Assembly (NCBI GenBank): GCA_027310825.1
Contig: DAIDAC010000001.1
Coordinates: 132,695 to 196,694, forward strand
Reading direction: 5' to 3'
DNA: 64,000 bases
Source: Candidatus Micrarchaeaceae archaeon
GTDB lineage: Archaea; Micrarchaeota; Micrarchaeia; Micrarchaeales; Micrarchaeaceae
Shown here piece after piece: positions 43,270 through 52,089 of this stretch; the stretch's first letter is position 1; the number at the start of each line of letters is the position of its first letter. The notes beneath the pieces are model-generated. The model was not told the origin of the DNA. It made no database searches and saw nothing but the letters and a program-made list of their open reading frames with translations. The position numbers were made by a program, and so were the translations under genes.

Positions 43270-44181
43270 TCAGTGTAAAGTTGCAATAATTCCGTCTATG
43301 ATGCCGTTGACGCCAAGCCCTCCTGTCGACTTTACCACTATCCTGTGGCTCAGTATAGGCCTTGCAAGGCTCTTTATGTCGTCGATAGTGACGCTCTTCC
43401 TTCCTTCGATTAGAGCCTTTGCCTTCCCTGCTCTCATGAACGCGATCTCTGCCCTTGGGCTTCCACCCATGACGACGTGTATGTCCGTTCTTGTGGCGTT
43501 TACCACCTGCGTTATGTATTCGACTATGTCGTCTGACATGGTTATGCTGTTGACCATGCCCTGATAAGCTAGTATGTCATCGGTGTTGATGACCTTCTGT
43601 GTTGGAGTCTGGGATTCCTGCTCTTTTATTCGAAGCATCTGCTGTTCCTCTTCCATGCTTGGATACGACACTGCTATCCTCATCAGAAATCTGTCAGTCA
43701 GCACCTTTGGAAGCGGGTTCGTACCTTCTATGTTGAGCGGGTTCTGGGTCGCGAACGCTACGAATGGCCTCTTGAGCGGAAGGCTTTCGTTGCCCATCGT
43801 CACCTGGCGCTCCTCAAGAGCCTCTAGCAGCGCCGTCGTAGTCCTTGGCGGCGCTCGGTTGAGTTCGTCGACAAGTAGAAGGTTTGTGAAGATCGGCCCT
43901 TTTTTCAATTGAACGTTGTTGCTGTCATCGATGTATGAATAGCCGATTATGTCCTTTATTGCAAGGTCTGGAGTTCCCTGTATTCTTCCGAACTCCGCCT
44001 GCACTGCATCGGCGAGAGTCTTCGTCATTGTTGTCTTCGCCACTCCTGGCACTCCTTCAAGAAGGACGTGGCCGTTAGCTACCATTGCTATGAACATAAG
44101 TTCGATTATCTCTTCTTTTCCGGCTATGTGCTTCTTTACCTCTTTCAGGACTGCTTTGTACGCCTCGGACGGATTCATCAT
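43270..44181 (-). CDS. moxR: MoxR-family AAA+ ATPase
   Basis: 303 residues. Walker A EGVPGVAKT near residue 42, Walker B LLLVDELNRAPP near 104, and ATQNPLNIEGT as sensor 1 near 145, the MoxR/RavA pattern. MoxR ATPases act as chaperones for protein complexes, usually next to DUF58 and VWA genes, which are absent here. Instead the next gene on the strand is a LamG prepilin, suggesting a link to surface structure assembly. Start ATG 44181 (or 44178) after GTGAT. Confidence 0.88.
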   Translation of the reverse strand: MMNPSEAYKAVLKEVKKHIAGKEEIIELMFIAMVANGHVLLEGVPGVAKTTMTKTLADAVQAEFGRIQGTPDLAIKDIIGYSYIDDSNNVQLKKGPIFTNLLLVDELNRAPPRTTTALLEALEERQVTMGNESLPLKRPFVAFATQNPLNIEGTNPLPKVLTDRFLMRIAVSYPSMEEEQQMLRIKEQESQTPTQKVINTDDILAYQGMVNSITMSDDIVEYITQVVNATRTDIHVVMGGSPRAEIAFMRAGKAKALIEGRKSVTIDDIKSLARPILSHRIVVKSTGGLGVNGIIDGIIATLH

Positions 44182-44191
44182 AAGTATCACA

Positions 44192-44602
44192 TCATGAATA
44201 CTGCTTCTGCTCCTTTGCTATCTTTCTCATTATCTTTGCTATTTCTTTCTCGATCGCCGCCTTGAGGACTATGGCGTTGTTGTGGTTGATTTCCTGCGTT
44301 GCAAAAAGGAATGTAAGTGTGTCGTTTGTCCTTGCAAGCTCTAGTATGTCCTCGAAAGCCTTGTTCTCCTTTGGCTCATTCTTCAGCTCCTTAAGGTAGC
44401 GTTCTTTGAACTTCTTCCACTTCTTCGGATCGTGGGCATACCATTTTCGCAGTTGGTCGCTTGGCCCCACTTCCTTCAGCCACAAGTCTACATTAGCAGT
44501 GCTCCTTCTGACTCCTCTTGGCCACAGTCTGTCGACTAATATCCTCAGCCCGTCAGAGAATTCAGGTCGCTCGTATATTCTCTTTACTTTGATTGTAGAC
44601 AT
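44192..44602 (-). CDS. DUF488 family protein
   Basis: 136 residues. Signature KRIYERPEFSDGLRILVDRLWPRGV, WLKEVGPSDQLRKWYAHDPKKW split here, and LTFLFATQEINHNNA. DUF488 has no firm function; a role in nucleic acid or stress response has been proposed for relatives. The start ATG 44602 sits about 30 bases downstream of a minus-strand TATA box (TTTAAAAAGG, about 44628-44637), pointing to a leaderless message; ATG 44614 is the alternative. Confidence 0.82.
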   Translation of the reverse strand: MSTIKVKRIYERPEFSDGLRILVDRLWPRGVRRSTANVDLWLKEVGPSDQLRKWYAHDPKKWKKFKERYLKELKNEPKENKAFEDILELARTNDTLTFLFATQEINHNNAIVLKAAIEKEIAKIMRKIAKEQKQYS

Positions 44603-44809
44603 GGGCTCGCACATACTAATTGCAAGATACCTTTTTAAACGTTCTTTGCTTCGAAAACGAGTTTTTCTAATTTTCCAACCGACTTTTTCGTAAAATAAAC
44701 GCAGTTTAACGCCAGAAATCAAGGATTCCGATACGCCACAATTATGAAAAAGTATTTAAAGTAGATTGTATCATTATGTATCGTCAAAGGCGAACAGCTG
44801 GTGAATTAA

Positions 44810-45187
44810 ATGGGACTTTTTAACAAGCTCGGCGGAGTTCTTGGTGCGACCAAGGAACTGGATGTAGAAGAATACATGAACATGGAAGAGATGGAGAACG
44901 TTGACGTGATGAACGAACCAGCGGATTTCTATGTAAAGCCTGTTTCACTGCAGAATGAATCTGATCTTGCAGTAATCCAGAGCGAACTCCAGAAGAAGAA
45001 CATAATTTTGCTCAACATAGCAGAGCTTGAGAAGAGGCCAAACACCCTCAAGACAATGATCGACAACCTGAAGGTCTACGTTGACAAGATAAACGGAGAC
45101 ATAGCAAGGCTCGACAACGAGAAGATTCTGCTCACACCTACAAAGGTCAAGATCATAAAGAGCAGAAAGCCAGCTCAGAAGAAGTAA
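44810..45187 (+). CDS. sepF: SepF-like cell division protein (FtsZ membrane anchor)
   Basis: 125 residues. An N-terminal amphipathic membrane-binding segment (MGLFNKLGGVLG), a linker, and the DUF552/SepF core at about 38-115 (YVKPVSLQNESDLAVIQSELQKKNIILLNIAELEKR). Archaeal SepF tethers FtsZ to the membrane. Both FtsZ genes lie 6-8 kb downstream. GGTGA precedes the ATG and a T-rich terminator follows the stop. Confidence 0.86.
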   Translation: MGLFNKLGGVLGATKELDVEEYMNMEEMENVDVMNEPADFYVKPVSLQNESDLAVIQSELQKKNIILLNIAELEKRPNTLKTMIDNLKVYVDKINGDIARLDNEKILLTPTKVKIIKSRKPAQKK

Positions 45188-45235
45188 ATCTTCTTCTTTT
45201 CTTTTTTATTTACTTTTCCTTTTTGTTTTAATTTA
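45188..45235 (+). terminator. T-rich archaeal terminator after sepF
   Basis: Several runs of T (TTCTTTTCTTTTTTATTT, then CTTTTTGTTTTAATTT) start right after the stop codon, the form archaeal RNA polymerase ends at. Confidence 0.7.
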
Positions 45236-45362
45236 CAAAGAGCATATTTGCCATTCCTTGTAGTATTTACGCAGTTTGACAATGGTCTATTGACATGGAT
45301 ACACGTATATAGTGGAACGTTGGTGGAAACGCGTAAATATCTGAAACGACGTTATATTATTG

Positions 45363-46511
45363 ATGACAAAGGAAATTAGAGCAAACGTTGCAATCATAGG
45401 CGCAGGGCCTGTGGGACTAGCTGCCGCTCGAGCTTTGAGAAAAGAGGGCGTTGACAACATAACTGTTGTTGACAGCTCACCTGTCGGCACTCGTTTTGCA
45501 GGAATAGCCGCACCCGGGAACATTGCACCTGATTTCGATGACCTTAGAGGAAGGCTTTCTGGCTATCCTGGCTACATTAATCTTTACAGAAGAAGTCGTG
45601 AGCTCTACGAGGAACTGCAAGAACAGGTAAAAGAGAGGATAGACTTTGCACCTACAAGAATATTACAAGTCTCCCAAGAGGGTAAAGAACTTTCTGCAAT
45701 AGCTGACCACTATGCGAAATCAGGATTTAATTTTGAGATGCTGACACCAGAACAAGTTACCAAACTCGAGCCTGCGATTTCTGCAAATTGTTGCGTGGGT
45801 GCATTGCTTCTTGGAAAGGAAATAAGCGGTCACGTTGACCCAGTAAAACTAGTTTCATGGCTTGCTGATGATTGCAGATCACAAAATGTAAATGTGGTGG
45901 AGGGAGTGAAGATTGAAAAGATATCTGAAACAAAAGAAGGATTTAGACTTGAAAGTGTAGGATTAACAATCGATACAGAATATGTTGTTAACGCTGCTGG
46001 TGCATCTGTAGCTAAAATCTGCGGACTGCTCGACCCTAAGTATGCCAACATGGCAATTTGGCCAGTAAAGGGCCACTTCGTGACATTTGCGCCAGTGCAG
46101 AATCTTAGGTTGGGCATAGACATATTGAATGATATTGGATCTATTGTACAGTACAGCTCTGGTGAGATAAAGATAGGCGGCGGGTCGGACGAGAACACGT
46201 ATGAAGTGGAGCAATGGAGCATAGATAGATTGCTTAGATCAGCTCGCGAAACAATACCCGCATTGGAGTCAGCTCCTGTTGTAAACACGGGTTTTGGTTT
46301 CAGAGCGCTTGTAAGAAACCATGAACCGATTGTTGAGAGGATCAAGAATAAAAGCAACTTCATAATAGCAGGAGGGTTGCACAGAACAGGAATAACCAAC
46401 TGTCTCGGCGTTGGCGAAATAGTCGCAAAGATAGTAACAGACACTGGTGAGCGCAAATTCGGAATAGACGAAAGAAATATTCCTAATCTGGGAATGTCTA
46501 CATTTGGTTAA
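45363..46511 (+). CDS. FAD-dependent oxidoreductase (DAO family)
   Basis: 382 residues. Dinucleotide-binding GAGPVGLAAARAL at about residue 13, then IAAPGNIAP, GHVDPVKL near 158, NAAGASV near 209 and C-terminal GLHRTGITNCLGVGEIVA. The closest functional guess is L-2-hydroxyglutarate oxidase/dehydrogenase (LhgO-like) or a glycine-oxidase-type enzyme. ATG 45363 is 25-30 bases after TATA-like GTAAATATC (45331-45339). Codon use is a little more AT-rich than its neighbours. Confidence 0.8.
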   Translation: MTKEIRANVAIIGAGPVGLAAARALRKEGVDNITVVDSSPVGTRFAGIAAPGNIAPDFDDLRGRLSGYPGYINLYRRSRELYEELQEQVKERIDFAPTRILQVSQEGKELSAIADHYAKSGFNFEMLTPEQVTKLEPAISANCCVGALLLGKEISGHVDPVKLVSWLADDCRSQNVNVVEGVKIEKISETKEGFRLESVGLTIDTEYVVNAAGASVAKICGLLDPKYANMAIWPVKGHFVTFAPVQNLRLGIDILNDIGSIVQYSSGEIKIGGGSDENTYEVEQWSIDRLLRSARETIPALESAPVVNTGFGFRALVRNHEPIVERIKNKSNFIIAGGLHRTGITNCLGVGEIVAKIVTDTGERKFGIDERNIPNLGMSTFG

Positions 46512-46526
46512 TCGGTTACTTTTCCT

Positions 46527-47390
46527 TTAAAGCGACAGTAGCACCAAACTCGCTACAATCAAAATCATTCCGGTCAATTGATTTATTTCCGGTCTTTCTT
46601 TTAACCTAACCATGGCCAGTGCCATAGTCACTGCCGGAGATGCCGCAGCTATCGGGGCTACAACAAGTGCGTCTATGGAGGTGACACCTATGTTATATGC
46701 AGCGGCGGCTATCGCTATAGCCACCCCATTCAGAACAAGAATAAGCCATACGGGCCTTGGCTTCACAAGCTTTATTTTGCTCTTTTTGATGTACATTGCG
46801 GCGTAAATAGTAACAGTTAGATAAACCAGCAGGGACGGAGGGAACCAGCCAACTTGCCTGACAACTATGTTTAAGAAGAAGAACTGTAGTCCCCAAATGA
46901 ACATTGCAAGAAATGCATATGGTGCCCCCTTGACCAGTTTTCCCAACCTTAGAGATTTGAGGTCATTTAATTTGAAAGACACAAGTATTGTGCCAATTAT
47001 TATGATGACAACAGCAGCAATTTCGTTCGGCGCCATTGTAAGATTTAGAAATATCAGGGACAACACTAAAGTAATGACGCTCCACGAATTTGCGATTGCG
47101 CTTACGATTGACACGTTTCCGACATTTGTTCCTTTGTAGAATGCTGTTGTACCTATAAGCACACATGCGCCGGTCAGTGCAATCAGTATAACATCAAAAA
47201 GAGGTATGGCGTATAGTTGATATAGGAATAGCGGCAACAGGAACACGAGCACAAATGCAGCAAGTCCGCGAGTGATGGTTGAAGTTTCAAACGCGCCTAT
47301 CTTCCTAGACGCAAGTGCTCCCCAATAATCAGAAATTCCCCAACCAATTAGTGATATAATACCGAATATTACACCAAGTAGGATAGTCAT
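46527..47390 (-). CDS. EamA/DMT-family transporter
   Basis: 287 residues with ten hydrophobic helices and the two-repeat EamA structure (first repeat about 1-135, second about 150-287; GWGISDYWGALASRKIG at the start, VAPIAAASPAVTMALA near 250). Probable exporter or importer of small metabolites; substrate unknown. It lies convergent with the DAO-family gene and is AT-rich, like it. Confidence 0.85.
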   Translation of the reverse strand: MTILLGVIFGIISLIGWGISDYWGALASRKIGAFETSTITRGLAAFVLVFLLPLFLYQLYAIPLFDVILIALTGACVLIGTTAFYKGTNVGNVSIVSAIANSWSVITLVLSLIFLNLTMAPNEIAAVVIIIIGTILVSFKLNDLKSLRLGKLVKGAPYAFLAMFIWGLQFFFLNIVVRQVGWFPPSLLVYLTVTIYAAMYIKKSKIKLVKPRPVWLILVLNGVAIAIAAAAYNIGVTSIDALVVAPIAAASPAVTMALAMVRLKERPEINQLTGMILIVASLVLLSL

Positions 47391-47418
47391 ACACTCACTA
47401 AGCCTTAGATATGCAACT

Positions 47419-48123
47419 TTATAGTCCTTTCTTTGGTCTTCTTAGCGTAATCCCAATCGAGATAGCGTTTAGCTCCTTCTTCGTCGGATTCGCCCTGTTT
47501 ATTATGTGCTTGAACGCCATCAGCACCGCCTTTTTGTTGCGGATGTCCTTCCTGTCCTTGATCGAATTCCAGAAAAGGTTCGTGACCCCGTCAAGCATCG
47601 GCTTTCCTGCATACATGTGATGAAGAGTGTGCTCATCGATCAGCTTGTTCTTCTGCATCTCGTAAAGGACGATCGCCAGTGCGTGCGAAATGTTGAGAAC
47701 CGGGTAGTCCTTCGATGTCGGTATGAACACCGTTGCATCGCACATCTCCAATTCCTCTTTTGTAAGGCCAATGTCGTCTCTTCCAATCAGGATCGCAACC
47801 TTGTCTCCCTTCTTCATGAAGCCCATCGCCTTGTCCGGGGGATAGATGTTGAAGAAGGTGCTGTTCGCTTTGTACCACATCCCTGTTGTGCCGATCACTT
47901 TGTCGCAGTCCTTAGTCGCTTCCTTTATCGTTTTGTATAGCTTTGCGTTCTTGACAAGGCCTACTGCATGCTTCGAGTATTGGATGGCTTGTTTTCCGTC
48001 GTATTTGCACCTTGGAGCAACCATGTGCATTCGTTCTATGCCAAAGTTTTTCATGACTCGCGCCATGTAGCCTATGTTTATCTGATAACATGGCTCAACC
48101 AACACAACTTTTATGTTCTGCAT
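47419..48123 (-). CDS. trmJ: SPOUT RNA 2'-O-methyltransferase (TrmJ-like)
   Basis: 234 residues with the three SPOUT knot motifs: EPCYQINIGYMARVMKNFG near residue 10, ILIGRDDIGLTKEEL near 111 and NISHALAIVLYE near 144. Archaeal TrmJ 2'-O-methylates position 32 of tRNAs. TrmL/LasT-type proteins are alternatives, but the size with a C-terminal extension fits TrmJ. Confidence 0.87.
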   Translation of the reverse strand: MQNIKVVLVEPCYQINIGYMARVMKNFGIERMHMVAPRCKYDGKQAIQYSKHAVGLVKNAKLYKTIKEATKDCDKVIGTTGMWYKANSTFFNIYPPDKAMGFMKKGDKVAILIGRDDIGLTKEELEMCDATVFIPTSKDYPVLNISHALAIVLYEMQKNKLIDEHTLHHMYAGKPMLDGVTNLFWNSIKDRKDIRNKKAVLMAFKHIINRANPTKKELNAISIGITLRRPKKGL

Positions 48124-48133
48124 AGCGACACAG

Positions 48134-48367
48134 TCAAAGTTCGTCTAATTTTTTGAAAAAGTCGTCTCTAGACAAGTCGGCATCCTTTAGTATTCTAAGT
48201 AGCAGACCAGTCCCTATCGGCTCTTTTCCATGCACAGGCACAGTGGTTTTTCTTCCATCTTGGTGTGCCATTCTTACATGACTCCCTTTTCTCCTAACAA
48301 GTTCAAATCCGAAATTTTGCAGCACTTTGATTACTTCAAAAGCAGTTACCAACTTGCGAGTCGCCAT
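48134..48367 (-). CDS. hicA: HicA-family mRNA interferase toxin
   Basis: 77 residues with the dsRBD-like HicA core: LQNFGFELVRRKGSHVRMAH, where the histidine of GSH is catalytic, then TTVPVHGKEPIGTGLLLRILKDADLSRDDF. It cleaves mRNA when free of HicB. It lies downstream of the antitoxin gene by 36 bases, the reverse of the commonest hicA-hicB order. Confidence 0.92.
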   Translation of the reverse strand: MATRKLVTAFEVIKVLQNFGFELVRRKGSHVRMAHQDGRKTTVPVHGKEPIGTGLLLRILKDADLSRDDFFKKLDEL

Positions 48368-48403
48368 TTAACCACTGTAGTAAAAGGCAGGCAATGACAC
48401 TAG

Positions 48404-48619
48404 TTAGACTGTCACTATCTGTACTCCGAAAAATTCGTTTGGGCTTACTGTTTCTTTCTCGTCCATCAAGCAGAGCTCTATCGCCTCTTTTATCCTTTTT
48501 TGTAAAGTGTTAAGGTCTCTCGCCTGTGTGTGACAGCCCTTAAGCTCTGGCACATCAGCAATAAAATAACCGTCCGGATCCTTTTCTATGACAACTTCAA
48601 ATGTTCTTTTACGTACCAT
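48404..48619 (-). CDS. hicB: HicB-family antitoxin
   Basis: 71 residues with the degenerate RNase H-like HicB fold (FEVVIEKDPDGYFIADVPELKGCHTQARDLNTLQKRI, broken up here as one domain) but no C-terminal DNA-binding domain. It neutralises HicA. With no DNA-binding part, control of the operon must come from elsewhere or from the complex. Confidence 0.92.
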   Translation of the reverse strand: MVRKRTFEVVIEKDPDGYFIADVPELKGCHTQARDLNTLQKRIKEAIELCLMDEKETVSPNEFFGVQIVTV

Positions 48620-48668
48620 TATATCAGCAGATATATTTTGCTATCAAGATATAATAACCTTCCCAATA

Positions 48669-49361
48669 TCACGGCAGGAATTGAACTATCGTAAGCATGT
48701 TTATGAGAAGGTGCCCCAGCGTCGTAGCGTAGAGTGATCCAGTCTTCTTGAACACGTAACCAGCAAGAAGTCCGAATATTACTGCGCCGGCGAACTCTGC
48801 TATCGAGTTGTACCCGACGTGGAACGCTGCGAATATCAGTGCGCTTGGAATTACCCCGATCCTTGGAACCATGAACCCTCTGAAGAATATTTCCTCGTTG
48901 AGCGGGCTTATGAAAATCCCGAACAGCAGGAACCATGTCGGCATTCCGTCTAGCAGCGTTTCCACATTTGTTGGAAGCTGCACTCCTGTAAATGCTGTTA
49001 CTACGGTTAGAGCTATCTCAAGAATCAATATCGCGAAAAACAGTTTTATGCCTGCGAACAGCGCCCTCTTTGTGAACTTGTCCCTTGACAGGCCCAACTC
49101 TGCAGCGATCTGCATCGAGCTCTTTCCCTTTAATGAAAGCCAAGTGAACACAGTAGTAGGGAACATGAACGAAAGCAGTATCGTCGACAGCTCTGTGAAG
49201 TATAATAGATTCATCGCCCCTATCGCGAACGCGTAGAACGACCAGATGAACATCGACAATACGAACAGGAATGAGAAGTAGAATGTAGCCTTTACCATCG
49301 GATGGTCTCCTTTGATCTTGAGCTTGCTCTTGATCTTGTTCTTAGCAGGCCTCTTTGCCAA
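48669..49361 (-). CDS. CPBP-family intramembrane metalloprotease
   Basis: 230 residues, about six membrane helices. The catalytic motifs are NEEIFFRGFM near residue 155 (EExxxR), FAAFHVGY near 178 (FxxxH) and HLLINM near 218, matching CAAX prenyl protease/bacteriocin-processing Abi-type enzymes. Start is TTG 49361 with GAGGTGG upstream. Substrate unknown. Confidence 0.87.
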   Translation of the reverse strand: MAKRPAKNKIKSKLKIKGDHPMVKATFYFSFLFVLSMFIWSFYAFAIGAMNLLYFTELSTILLSFMFPTTVFTWLSLKGKSSMQIAAELGLSRDKFTKRALFAGIKLFFAILILEIALTVVTAFTGVQLPTNVETLLDGMPTWFLLFGIFISPLNEEIFFRGFMVPRIGVIPSALIFAAFHVGYNSIAEFAGAVIFGLLAGYVFKKTGSLYATTLGHLLINMLTIVQFLP

Positions 49362-49370
49362 GAGCCCACC

Positions 49371-49550
49371 TCACTTCTTTGCTTGTGCAGGGCTTGTCTT
49401 GAATTCCGAGTAGCCGCAACCTCCGCATGAAGTTCTGTCCTTGTGTTCGGCCATTCTCTTTCCGCACTTCGGGCACATCCTTCCTGGCTTGTATGCCTTG
49501 AACTGCTTCTTGGCCTTTTCCTTTTTCTCCACTTTCTTTTCTTCTGCCAT
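49371..49550 (-). CDS. rps27ae: Ribosomal protein S27ae
   Basis: 59 residues. A basic N-terminus and a C4 zinc finger CPKCGKRM...[11 protein letters not shown]. Component of the small subunit. Start ATG 49550 is chosen over 49559 because the S27ae core needs only this part. It follows rps24e, in the usual archaeal order. Confidence 0.93.
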   Translation of the reverse strand: MAEEKKVEKKEKAKKQFKAYKPGRMCPKCGKRMAEHKDRTSCGGCGYSEFKTSPAQAKK

Positions 49551-49565
49551 GAATATCATCGATCA

Positions 49566-49952
49566 TTATTCTTTCTTTTCCTCCTTTTTAGCCTCTTTCT
49601 TCTCCTCTTTTGGCGCGGGGGCCGCTTCAGCCTTTGCTTCTGGCGCTGCTCCGCCCTTCGCTGCGGCTTTCTTCGCCTTCTTCTCTGTCCTTTCTGCGAA
49701 GTAATCAGGCTCGAACTTCTTTAGCGACTGGGCATCCTTGTATGAATGGGCTATCCCTTTGCCCTGCTTTGCCCCGAACTGCTGGTCTATCCTGACTATA
49801 ATTGTGCTGTCAGGGCTAACGTTCAGCTTTTTGCACAGTGCCTGCTTCACCGCTTCCTTCGAAGGTGTGGTGTTGCTTTCAAGAATCGAGAATTTTATCT
49901 CCTTCCTTCCTATCGATGCATTGCTTGTCTCTTCTTCTACTCTTATTTCCAT
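49566..49952 (-). CDS. rps24e: Ribosomal protein S24e
   Basis: 128 residues. The first 98 match S24e (NPL-like opening MEIRVEEETSN, IGRKEIKFSI, PSKEAVKQAL, QFGAKQGKGIAHSYKD). The last 30 are a low-complexity Ala/Lys/Glu extension (KGGAAPEAKAEAAPAPKEEK). GTGAT precedes the ATG by three bases. Confidence 0.92.
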   Translation of the reverse strand: MEIRVEEETSNASIGRKEIKFSILESNTTPSKEAVKQALCKKLNVSPDSTIIVRIDQQFGAKQGKGIAHSYKDAQSLKKFEPDYFAERTEKKAKKAAAKGGAAPEAKAEAAPAPKEEKKEAKKEEKKE

Positions 49953-49992
49953 GATATCACTCTATGTTGATTTGTCGTTGACTTAAAATCAG

Positions 49993-50394
49993 TCAGTATA
50001 CTCTTGATAATGCCCTTCTGCCCATCGCTTCTATCACTTCCACTTCCTTTCCGGCAGTGAGCTTTCCCTGGAATTCCTCCGTAATCGGTATGTCGTAGAC
50101 TTCGTATGTCTCGCTGTCCATTATTTGCGCTGATGTCTCTGCAACAGACACTACCTGCGCCTTCCTCTTCTTGATTACGGGAACATCTGCGTCTGCTGTT
50201 GTAGGGAGAATCATGCTCTTCTTCTGGCCGTCGAAAATCCCCATTGCTGTGACCCGCATCTTCGCAGCTCCGTGCTTTCCTGGCTTGCTTGTCTCAATCT
50301 CTACTACTCTGCAGGCTATTCCGTCTATTAGCACGTATCTTCCTATCTTTATGTCTCGTGCTGATTCGTGCTGGACCTCTCCCTCGTCGACCAT
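49993..50394 (-). CDS. eif5a: Translation initiation factor 5A
   Basis: 133 residues in two domains: an N-terminal SH3-like domain with the hypusine loop SKPGKHGAAKMRV near residue 36 (the first Lys after PG is the modified one) and a C-terminal OB-fold. It rescues stalled ribosomes at proline-rich sequences. It needs deoxyhypusine synthase, not encoded here. GGTAAA precedes the ATG. Confidence 0.94.
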   Translation of the reverse strand: MVDEGEVQHESARDIKIGRYVLIDGIACRVVEIETSKPGKHGAAKMRVTAMGIFDGQKKSMILPTTADADVPVIKKRKAQVVSVAETSAQIMDSETYEVYDIPITEEFQGKLTAGKEVEVIEAMGRRALSRVY

Positions 50395-50626
50395 TTTACC
50401 AACTAACCGTAAAGTTAATGCTATGTTATCAGCAAAAAGCTATAAATACCTAACTTAATGGGCACTTCTCTGATAACTGCACCTTACGTCAAACCGAATA
50501 GTTTTGTTGCCTTTTAAAGCGCAAAAACCGATATTTATCAGGCGATACCATGACAAGAATGGGCCAGTTTGACGTTCAATAAAGAACCAATAAATACTTT
50601 GCGCTACACAATCTTGCTTTGGTTGT

Positions 50627-51016
50627 ATGGCAACAGCAGAAGTTTCTAGTCGACAAACAGATGGGAATGGCAAATTGAGCACTTACATTGCATGCGGCTC
50701 CCTCGCCGATGCAAGAAAGGTGTTCGAGAGAGACATCAAGGAGCGCGAGGAGAATTCGCACGATTTCAACCCAAGATTATTGAGGATTGAGGAAGGCGTT
50801 GGAACACTTTCGCTCGTATGCACTGGGGAGCGAGAACAGTCTGACCAGCGGGGCTGGAGAGCAGATGCAACCATAGACGGACAAGAGCTTCTTCTCGAAG
50901 TTTACATACCGAAAGACGGAACTGGAGAGAACAGCACGCAGCCAGTAATCGAATCTATTCTTAGAACCTTTACAGAAGAGATAGCAGGAGAGGTAGCCAG
51001 GTCTAGAGGTCTATAG
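50627..51016 (+). CDS. Hypothetical protein, 129 residues
   Basis: No family recognised. A soluble acidic alpha/beta protein with a helix-forming DARKVFERDIKEREE region, then beta-type segments (GTLSLVCTGERE, ELLLEVYIPK) and a helical C-terminus (VIESILRTFTEEIAGEVARS). A TATA-like AATAAATACT (50590-50599) lies about 30 bases before ATG 50627, so it has its own leaderless promoter, divergent from eif5a. Confidence 0.6.
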   Translation: MATAEVSSRQTDGNGKLSTYIACGSLADARKVFERDIKEREENSHDFNPRLLRIEEGVGTLSLVCTGEREQSDQRGWRADATIDGQELLLEVYIPKDGTGENSTQPVIESILRTFTEEIAGEVARSRGL

Positions 51017-51069
51017 CATAAAGAAAGATGAGAAAAAATAAAGAAAAAGAAAGTTAAAAATAAAATTAA
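51017..51069 (-). terminator. T-rich terminator for ftsZ (minus strand)
   Basis: On the minus strand this 53-base gap is almost all A/T with T runs (TTTTATTTTTAAC, TTTCTTTTTC, TTTATTTTTTC), starting just after the ftsZ stop. It probably ends the ftsZ transcript before the convergent gene. Confidence 0.65.
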
Positions 51070-52089
51070 TTAAATCATATTCTCGATGCTGTCGAGATAT
51101 GCCGGCTCAGCCGCCTTTGTCATCCTTGCGCTGTAGCTGCCGAACTTTGGCTTGACTCCTGTCACTACCGACATGACCTTTATCGTGTCATTCATCTCAG
51201 GAATGAGCCTTGATCCGAATATTACGTTCGCGCGTTCGTCCAATCCTGCAGTGACTCCTGCACCTACGGTGTTCGCCTCTTCTATGGTCAATCCTGTTCC
51301 TCCCTGTACGTGGATGAGCGCGCTCTTCGCTCCTTCTATGTCCACATCAAGAAGCGGGTGCTGAAGCGTTGACTTTACAGCCTTCTGCACTCGGTCTGGC
51401 CCGCTGCCTATTCCGAGGTTGATGACTGCTGTTCCTGCATCTCTCATTACAGTTCGCACGTCTGCGAAGTCGAGGTTGATCAGGCTTGGAAGCGTTATAG
51501 TGTCAGCTATGCCCTTGATTGCATTGGCTGCAATGCTGTCTACAAGCTCGAACGCCTTCTCTATCTGGAGGTTTGGCGCATAGCTCAGAATCCTGTCGTT
51601 CTCGATAATTATTGTTGTGTCTGCAGTCTTGTTCAGCTGCTCAATGCCCCAATCGGCCTTCTGCTTCCTTGAGCGTTCGAGCGAGAATGGATATGTGACA
51701 AACGCGACTACGAGAGAGCCCTGCTCTCGCGCCATCTGGGCGACTAGCGGGATTGATCCGCCGCCTGTTCCTCCTCCCATGCCTGCTGCCAGGAAAACCA
51801 TGTCGTAGCCTTCTATCGCCTTCATGATTTCTGTTCGGCTTGCGTCAGCGCACTTGGCCCCTATTTCTGGGAAGCCTCCTGCTCCAAGACCGCGCGTAAG
51901 CTCCTTGCCCATGAGGATCTTCTTGTGAGCTCCTATCATGTTTAGGTGCTTTGCGTCGGTGTTTAGTGCGATCGTAGTGGCGCTCTTGATACCAGAACCA
52001 TAGATCCTGTTGATCAAATTGCTTCCAGCTCCACCTAACCCTACTACTGCCAACTTTGCCGTGAATTCGTCCGAATTGTAGTCTACCAT
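51070..52089 (-). CDS. ftsZ2: Cell division GTPase FtsZ (second copy, FtsZ2-like)
   Basis: 339 residues. Tubulin-type GTP-binding motifs: GLGGAGSNLINR near residue 17, NTDAKHL near 43, GMGGGTGGGSIPLVA near 103 (the usual GGGTGTG has become GGGTGGG) and NLDFADVR near 205. The C-terminal tail is short (KAAEPAYLDSIENMI). Archaeal cells often have two FtsZ proteins, FtsZ1 as scaffold and FtsZ2 as constriction driver. It follows the first copy after 62 bases. Confidence 0.92.
   Translation of the reverse strand: MVDYNSDEFTAKLAVVGLGGAGSNLINRIYGSGIKSATTIALNTDAKHLNMIGAHKKILMGKELTRGLGAGGFPEIGAKCADASRTEIMKAIEGYDMVFLAAGMGGGTGGGSIPLVAQMAREQGSLVVAFVTYPFSLERSRKQKADWGIEQLNKTADTTIIIENDRILSYAPNLQIEKAFELVDSIAANAIKGIADTITLPSLINLDFADVRTVMRDAGTAVINLGIGSGPDRVQKAVKSTLQHPLLDVDIEGAKSALIHVQGGTGLTIEEANTVGAGVTAGLDERANVIFGSRLIPEMNDTIKVMSVVTGVKPKFGSYSARMTKAAEPAYLDSIENMI

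Noticed and set aside
50550-50582. 10-codon ORF (MTRMGQFDVQ) in the eif5a upstream gap
   Set aside because: Too short, no good ribosome-binding site and no context to support it; the gap is better explained by two divergent promoters.
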